Source: Schaalia turicensis ACS-279-V-Col4 (GTDB lineage Bacteria > Actinomycetota > Actinomycetes > Actinomycetales > Actinomycetaceae). Taken from it: a stretch of DNA of 64,000 nucleotides. This document shows, one piece after another, positions 60,489-64,000 of the stretch (the stretch's first letter is position 1; each line of letters begins with the position of its first letter). The stretch spans positions 1-64,000 of the forward strand of contig NZ_JH815210.1 of the NCBI RefSeq assembly GCF_000296505.1. Direction: 5' to 3'. The notes below the pieces were generated by a model. It was not told the DNA's origin. It did no database searches and was given only the letters and a program-made list of their open reading frames with translations. The position numbers and the translations under genes are program-made.

Positions 60489-63044
60489 ATGCCGGGATTG
60501 AACCTCACCCGCGAAGAAGCAGCGACACGCGCGGAGATCCTGTCCGTTCACCACTACGACATCACGCTGGATCTGACGCGTGGCGCCACTGATTTTGGTT
60601 CCACGACGCGCATCGAGTTCGATGCGACCGCCGGCGCCTCGACCTTCGCTGACTTAGTTTCAAACAACGTCCGTTCGATTCGTCTGAATGGTCAGGAAAT
60701 CCCCACCGAGGCTCACACTGACCACCGCATCGCGCTGGACGGTTTGGCTAAGCACAACGTTCTTGAAGTTGAAGCTGACTGCCAGTACATGCACACCGGC
60801 GAAGGCCTGCACCGTTTCACCGATCCGGCTGACGGCGAAGACTACTGCTACTCCCAGTTTGAGGTTCCGGATGCTCGCCGCGTCTACACGACCTTCGAGC
60901 AGCCTGATCTGAAGGCAACCTTCACTCTGACCGTCAGCGCTCCCGCTGGCTGGCTGGTGTTCTCGAATGCTCCGACTCCTAAGCCCGAGGTTGATGGCAC
61001 GACGTGGATCTACCGTTTCGCTGAAACTGAAAAGATGTCGACGTACATCACCGCGATTATTGCTGGCCCGTACAAAGGCGTTACCGATTCACTGGTGTCC
61101 TCTGACGGTCGCACAATTGATCTGGGTGTGTACTCTCGCGCGTCGCTGGTCGAGCACCTCGACACTGATCGCATCATTGACACGACCCGCAAGGGCTTCG
61201 CTTTCTTCGAGAAGCAGTACGGCATCGCCTACCCCTTCACGAAGTACGATCAGATCTTCGTTCCTGAATACAACGCTGGCGCAATGGAGAACGCAGGCTG
61301 CGTGACCTTCCGCGATTCCTACGTGTTCCGTACTCGCCCGACTGCTGCTCAGCTTGAGACCCGAGCCAACACGATTCTTCACGAGCTCGCCCACATGTGG
61401 TTCGGCGACCTGGTGACGATGAAATGGTGGAACGACCTCTGGCTGAACGAATCCTTCGCTGAGTTCATGAGCCACCTGGCTCTCACTGAGGGCACCGAGT
61501 TCACCGACGCATGGACAGGCTTCATGCTCCGCAAGGACTGGGGCTTGAAGCAGGATCAGCTGCCCACGACTCACCCGATTAAAGCTGAAATCCGTGACCT
61601 CGCGGACGTTGAGGTGAACTTCGATGGTATTACCTACGCAAAAGGTGCATCCGTTCTGCGTCAGCTGGTGTCCTACGTGGGCCGCGAAGGATTCTTCACC
61701 GGTCTGCACGAATACCTGACCGCTCATTCCTACGCGAACGCGACGCTCACCGACCTTCTGGGTGAACTCGAGAAGGCTTCAGGCCGTGACCTCAAGGCAT
61801 GGTCGAAGGTCTGGCTGGAAGAAGCAGGCGTGACCCTGCTCCGCCCCGAAATCAACGTCGACGACAACGGCACAATCTCCGAACTCGCTGTTGTGCAGGA
61901 ATCCTTCTCTGAAGGTTCCTCGTTGCGCCCGCACCGCATGGCCGTCGCCGGCTACTCGGCCACTGAAGATGGTTCTTTGAAGCAGGTCTTCCGGCAAGAG
62001 CTCGATGTTGACGGCGCACGCACCGTTGTTCCTGCTGCCTCTGGCCTTGCTCGCCCCCAGCTGATTCTGCTGAACGACGGTGACCTGGCATACGCGAAGA
62101 TCCGCATGGACGCCGAGTCCCTCGAGTTCGCAACAAAGAACATTGCGTCGATCACCGATTCGCTGACCCGTGGCGTCATCATGGCATCCGCATGGGATAT
62201 GACCCGCGATGGTGAGATGTCGGCACGCTCCTACTTGGATCTTGCTCTTGCGGCGATCCCGGGTGAGACGAATATGTCGATGCTCCAGCTGACGATCCGT
62301 CACATCGAAGAAGCAGTTCGTACCTTTGTTGCTCCGGCCGAGCGTCAGGCTGCCCTCGAAAAAGTTGGTGGCGCACTTCTGGACCTTGCTGTTGCAGCTG
62401 CTCCGGCATCAGACGAACAAAACATACTGATCCGCGCAGCCGCTCACGGTGCTACCACCGCCGAGCAAGGCGAGCAACTCCGAGCAATCTTCGCAGGTGA
62501 AAAGGTTCTTGAAGGCCTCGATCTTGACCTTGATTGCCGTTGGGTACTGCTGATCGCGCTGGTTCGCCTGGGTCTTGCCGGCGAAGCAGAGATCGTGGCT
62601 CTCGAAGCTGAAGATGGCACGATGACCGGCCACCAGAACGCAGCATGTGCTCGCGCAGCCGTGGAAGACGCAACCGTCAAGCGCAACGTCTTCGACGCGG
62701 TCATGACGGATCTGTCGATCCCGAATGACACTCGCTGGGCTATGGTTTCCGGCTTCTGGACGCAGGCTCGCACAAACCCGGCTCTGTACACTCAGTTCGT
62801 TGCCGACTACTTCAACCTGATCGAACGCGTGTGGGCAGAGAATACATTCCACACTGCTGAGGACATCGCGATCCTCATGTTCCCGACCGACATTGCTGGC
62901 TACGCCGAAGGCGTGGACATCGTCGCTGCCGGTCAAGAGTGGATCGCGTCGCACACCGAGGTGTCTGCTGCCCTGGTTCGCATCATCCGCGAGCGCGTTG
63001 ACGTTGCTCGCCGCCAGATTGAAGCTCAGAAGGCTGACGTCTGA
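60489..63044 (+). CDS. pepN: Aminopeptidase N (M1 family)
   Basis: A zinc aminopeptidase that removes N-terminal residues from peptides in the cytoplasm. The 851 aa match the actinobacterial PepN size. Motifs are GAMENAG (about 262-268), the zinc site HELAHMWFGD with second Glu in WLNESFAEF, and a catalytic tyrosine further on. The C-terminal ERAP1-type helical domain covers about 530-850. ATG 60489 is preceded by AAAGGG at 5 nt. A strong terminator follows the gene by 20 bp. Confidence 0.96.
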   Translation: MPGLNLTREEAATRAEILSVHHYDITLDLTRGATDFGSTTRIEFDATAGASTFADLVSNNVRSIRLNGQEIPTEAHTDHRIALDGLAKHNVLEVEADCQYMHTGEGLHRFTDPADGEDYCYSQFEVPDARRVYTTFEQPDLKATFTLTVSAPAGWLVFSNAPTPKPEVDGTTWIYRFAETEKMSTYITAIIAGPYKGVTDSLVSSDGRTIDLGVYSRASLVEHLDTDRIIDTTRKGFAFFEKQYGIAYPFTKYDQIFVPEYNAGAMENAGCVTFRDSYVFRTRPTAAQLETRANTILHELAHMWFGDLVTMKWWNDLWLNESFAEFMSHLALTEGTEFTDAWTGFMLRKDWGLKQDQLPTTHPIKAEIRDLADVEVNFDGITYAKGASVLRQLVSYVGREGFFTGLHEYLTAHSYANATLTDLLGELEKASGRDLKAWSKVWLEEAGVTLLRPEINVDDNGTISELAVVQESFSEGSSLRPHRMAVAGYSATEDGSLKQVFRQELDVDGARTVVPAASGLARPQLILLNDGDLAYAKIRMDAESLEFATKNIASITDSLTRGVIMASAWDMTRDGEMSARSYLDLALAAIPGETNMSMLQLTIRHIEEAVRTFVAPAERQAALEKVGGALLDLAVAAAPASDEQNILIRAAAHGATTAEQGEQLRAIFAGEKVLEGLDLDLDCRWVLLIALVRLGLAGEAEIVALEAEDGTMTGHQNAACARAAVEDATVKRNVFDAVMTDLSIPNDTRWAMVSGFWTQARTNPALYTQFVADYFNLIERVWAENTFHTAEDIAILMFPTDIAGYAEGVDIVAAGQEWIASHTEVSAALVRIIRERVDVARRQIEAQKADV

Positions 63045-63063
63045 TTCAGGTCTCTAAGCTGAA

Positions 63064-63102
63064 GGAAGGGGCCCCGAACCGTTACGGTTCGGGGCCCCTT
63101 CC
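63064..63102 (+). terminator. Terminator of pepN
   Basis: A 17-19 bp perfect stem (GGAAGGGGCCCCGAACCG with CGGTTCGGGGCCCCTTCC) and a tiny loop begin 20 bp after the pepN stop. No U-tract follows, but the stem is extremely stable. It also separates pepN from the convergent PRD fragment. Confidence 0.8.
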
Positions 63103-63158
63103 ACTCTGCACCTCGTGACGACTAGCGCAGAATACGTCGCCTCAGCTTCGTAGCATCG

Positions 63159-63407
63159 TCACTGAGCCGGAGTCGGCATCGACAAGCGTGCACAATGAAG
63201 TGTCAGGTAGGCGATCTCATCGGTCGACAAAGAAGAACCGAGTCTCAGCTCGACCAATTCTGCGATTGTCTTCGCACACGCGTTTTCTTTCGGATACGAG
63301 TCAACGATTGATTGAACGACTGCACGCATGTGGTGCTCGAGAAAACGAGCAGCTGCCTTCACCCTGTCACACCTGAGATGTTCTTCAACCGCGCACAACG
63401 TGGGCAA
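63159..63407 (-). pseudogene. C-terminal PRD-domain fragment of a BglG/LicT-type antiterminator
   Basis: The minus strand encodes about 80 residues. The second half, TIAELVELRLGSSLSTDEIA followed by YLTLHCARL, matches the end of a PTS regulation domain (PRD): LS/DE-IxYLTLHxxRL. A RNA-binding CAT domain and the first PRD that an antiterminator needs are missing. The frame opens only with a TTG at 63407, without ribosome binding site, right behind the sirtuin gene stop. I regard it as the remnant of a truncated beta-glucoside-type antiterminator. It could alternatively be a short PRD protein. Confidence 0.55.
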
Positions 63408-63427
63408 CCTGCCACGCCTCGATATGT

Positions 63428-64000
63428 TCAGCCGGCGAGCGCACTAGCAATCTGAGGTAGTACCTCAGACGTGCCTGCCTCAATCCGAACGTCGGCGAAG
63501 CGATCCACAGCTGTCACTCCCCTGTTCACTACGATCAGGGTAGCGCCTGCACGCATGGCCTCGTGAACAACCCACAAACCGGTGGAGACAGCGAGTGACG
63601 TGCCCGCGACCAACACGACAGTGCACGACGCAGCTGTGTCGAGGGATGGACCGAACGCGGACTCGGGCAGCCCTTCGCCGAACATGACGATGGACGGCTT
63701 CAGCATTCCGCCACAGCGTTCACAGTACACGGGAGTGAACGTGCAGACTTCGGCTAAGTCGCGACGGGCATCGGGGGTGATATCGACGTGCGCGGGATCG
63801 GTTTCTTCGACGAGGTCCGGATTCAACGCACGCAACCGCGCGGACAATGCTGCGCGGGGCGTGACGGAGCCACAGCTCAGGCATTCAACCGTGTCGTAGC
63901 GTCCGTGGAGCTCCCAGATGTTACGCGTTCCAGCGCGCGCGTCCAGACGGTCGACGTTCTGCGTGGAGACGCCCAGCAAGTGTCCGGATGCTTCCATCGT
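63428..64000 (-). CDS. Sir2-family NAD-dependent protein deacylase (5' end outside the window)
   Basis: The sequence runs off the right edge, and only the C-terminal 190 residues or so are visible. They contain the sirtuin core: STQNVDRLDARAG, the catalytic histidine in WELHGRYD, two zinc-binding CxxC pairs (VECLSCGSV and VYCERCGGML), and KPSIVMFGEGLPE with VAGTSLAVSTG of the NAD pocket. It likely removes acyl groups from lysines, with the 5' part including the GAGxS loop beyond position 64000. The ATG-like Met near 63997 is internal, not the start. The stop is 21 bp from the PRD fragment. Confidence 0.92.
   Translation of the reverse strand, partial: TMEASGHLLGVSTQNVDRLDARAGTRNIWELHGRYDTVECLSCGSVTPRAALSARLRALNPDLVEETDPAHVDITPDARRDLAEVCTFTPVYCERCGGMLKPSIVMFGEGLPESAFGPSLDTAASCTVVLVAGTSLAVSTGLWVVHEAMRAGATLIVVNRGVTAVDRFADVRIEAGTSEVLPQIASALAG

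Overview
The window is a piece of an actinobacterial chromosome, most likely from the family Actinomycetaceae (Actinomyces/Schaalia-like). The evidence is the tRNA-free 16S-23S spacer, a mid-50s G+C content judged by eye, a SepH homologue, polyphosphate glucokinase, a translational ileS T-box, DUF4193/DUF3710/DUF3159 proteins, and a gene order matching the Rv2689c-Rv2699c region of Mycobacterium tuberculosis. The species assignment is a guess; the phylum is secure.

Layout. 1-3430: an rRNA operon on the minus strand (5' part of 23S, spacer, complete 16S, leader with boxA and promoter). 3.7-10.4 kb, minus strand: tyrS, argH, a lone O-antigen-ligase/polymerase-type membrane protein, argG and argR (ArgR operator overlapping the argR promoter), then a flavodoxin. 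10.5-19 kb: pheST (minus), map and ppgK (plus), aconitase (minus). 19.2-23 kb: the accessory stretch, with a decayed acetyltransferase fragment, an MFS transporter and a very AT-rich island (alpha/beta hydrolase plus membrane proteins) that looks imported from a Firmicute-like donor. 23-30 kb: the conserved actinobacterial block of TRAM-domain RNA methyltransferase, APC permease, the K+ uptake regulators CeoB/CeoC, DUF3159, OB-fold protein, DUF3710 and DUF4193. 30-44 kb: a cell-division and chromosome-topology region (sepH, phosphodiesterase, DUF5998, topoisomerase IV A and B, two tandem-GNAT proteins, a small zinc protein, smc), then ndk. 44.8-47.1 kb: PEP-dependent dihydroxyacetone kinase dhaKLM. 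47.2-52.6 kb: folC and ileS with its T-box leader. 52.7-58 kb: a DUF4349 lipoprotein and the anaerobic glycerol-3-phosphate dehydrogenase operon glpABC. 58.2-64 kb: two large zinc metallopeptidases (M13 and M1), a truncated PRD-domain fragment and a partial sirtuin.

How the genes work together. The arginine genes (argR-argG, argH) form a repressor-controlled module. DhaKLM and GlpABC both deliver dihydroxyacetone phosphate into glycolysis, which fits a facultatively anaerobic, glycerol-using organism. SepH (FtsZ partner), topoisomerase IV and SMC lie within 14 kb and jointly serve division and chromosome segregation. Several genes (argR, ceoB, parC, smc, the M13 peptidase) have a -10-like hexamer 2-7 nt before or overlapping the start region and no Shine-Dalgarno sequence, suggesting leaderless mRNAs. 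No CRISPR array, tRNA, phage or intact insertion sequence was seen.
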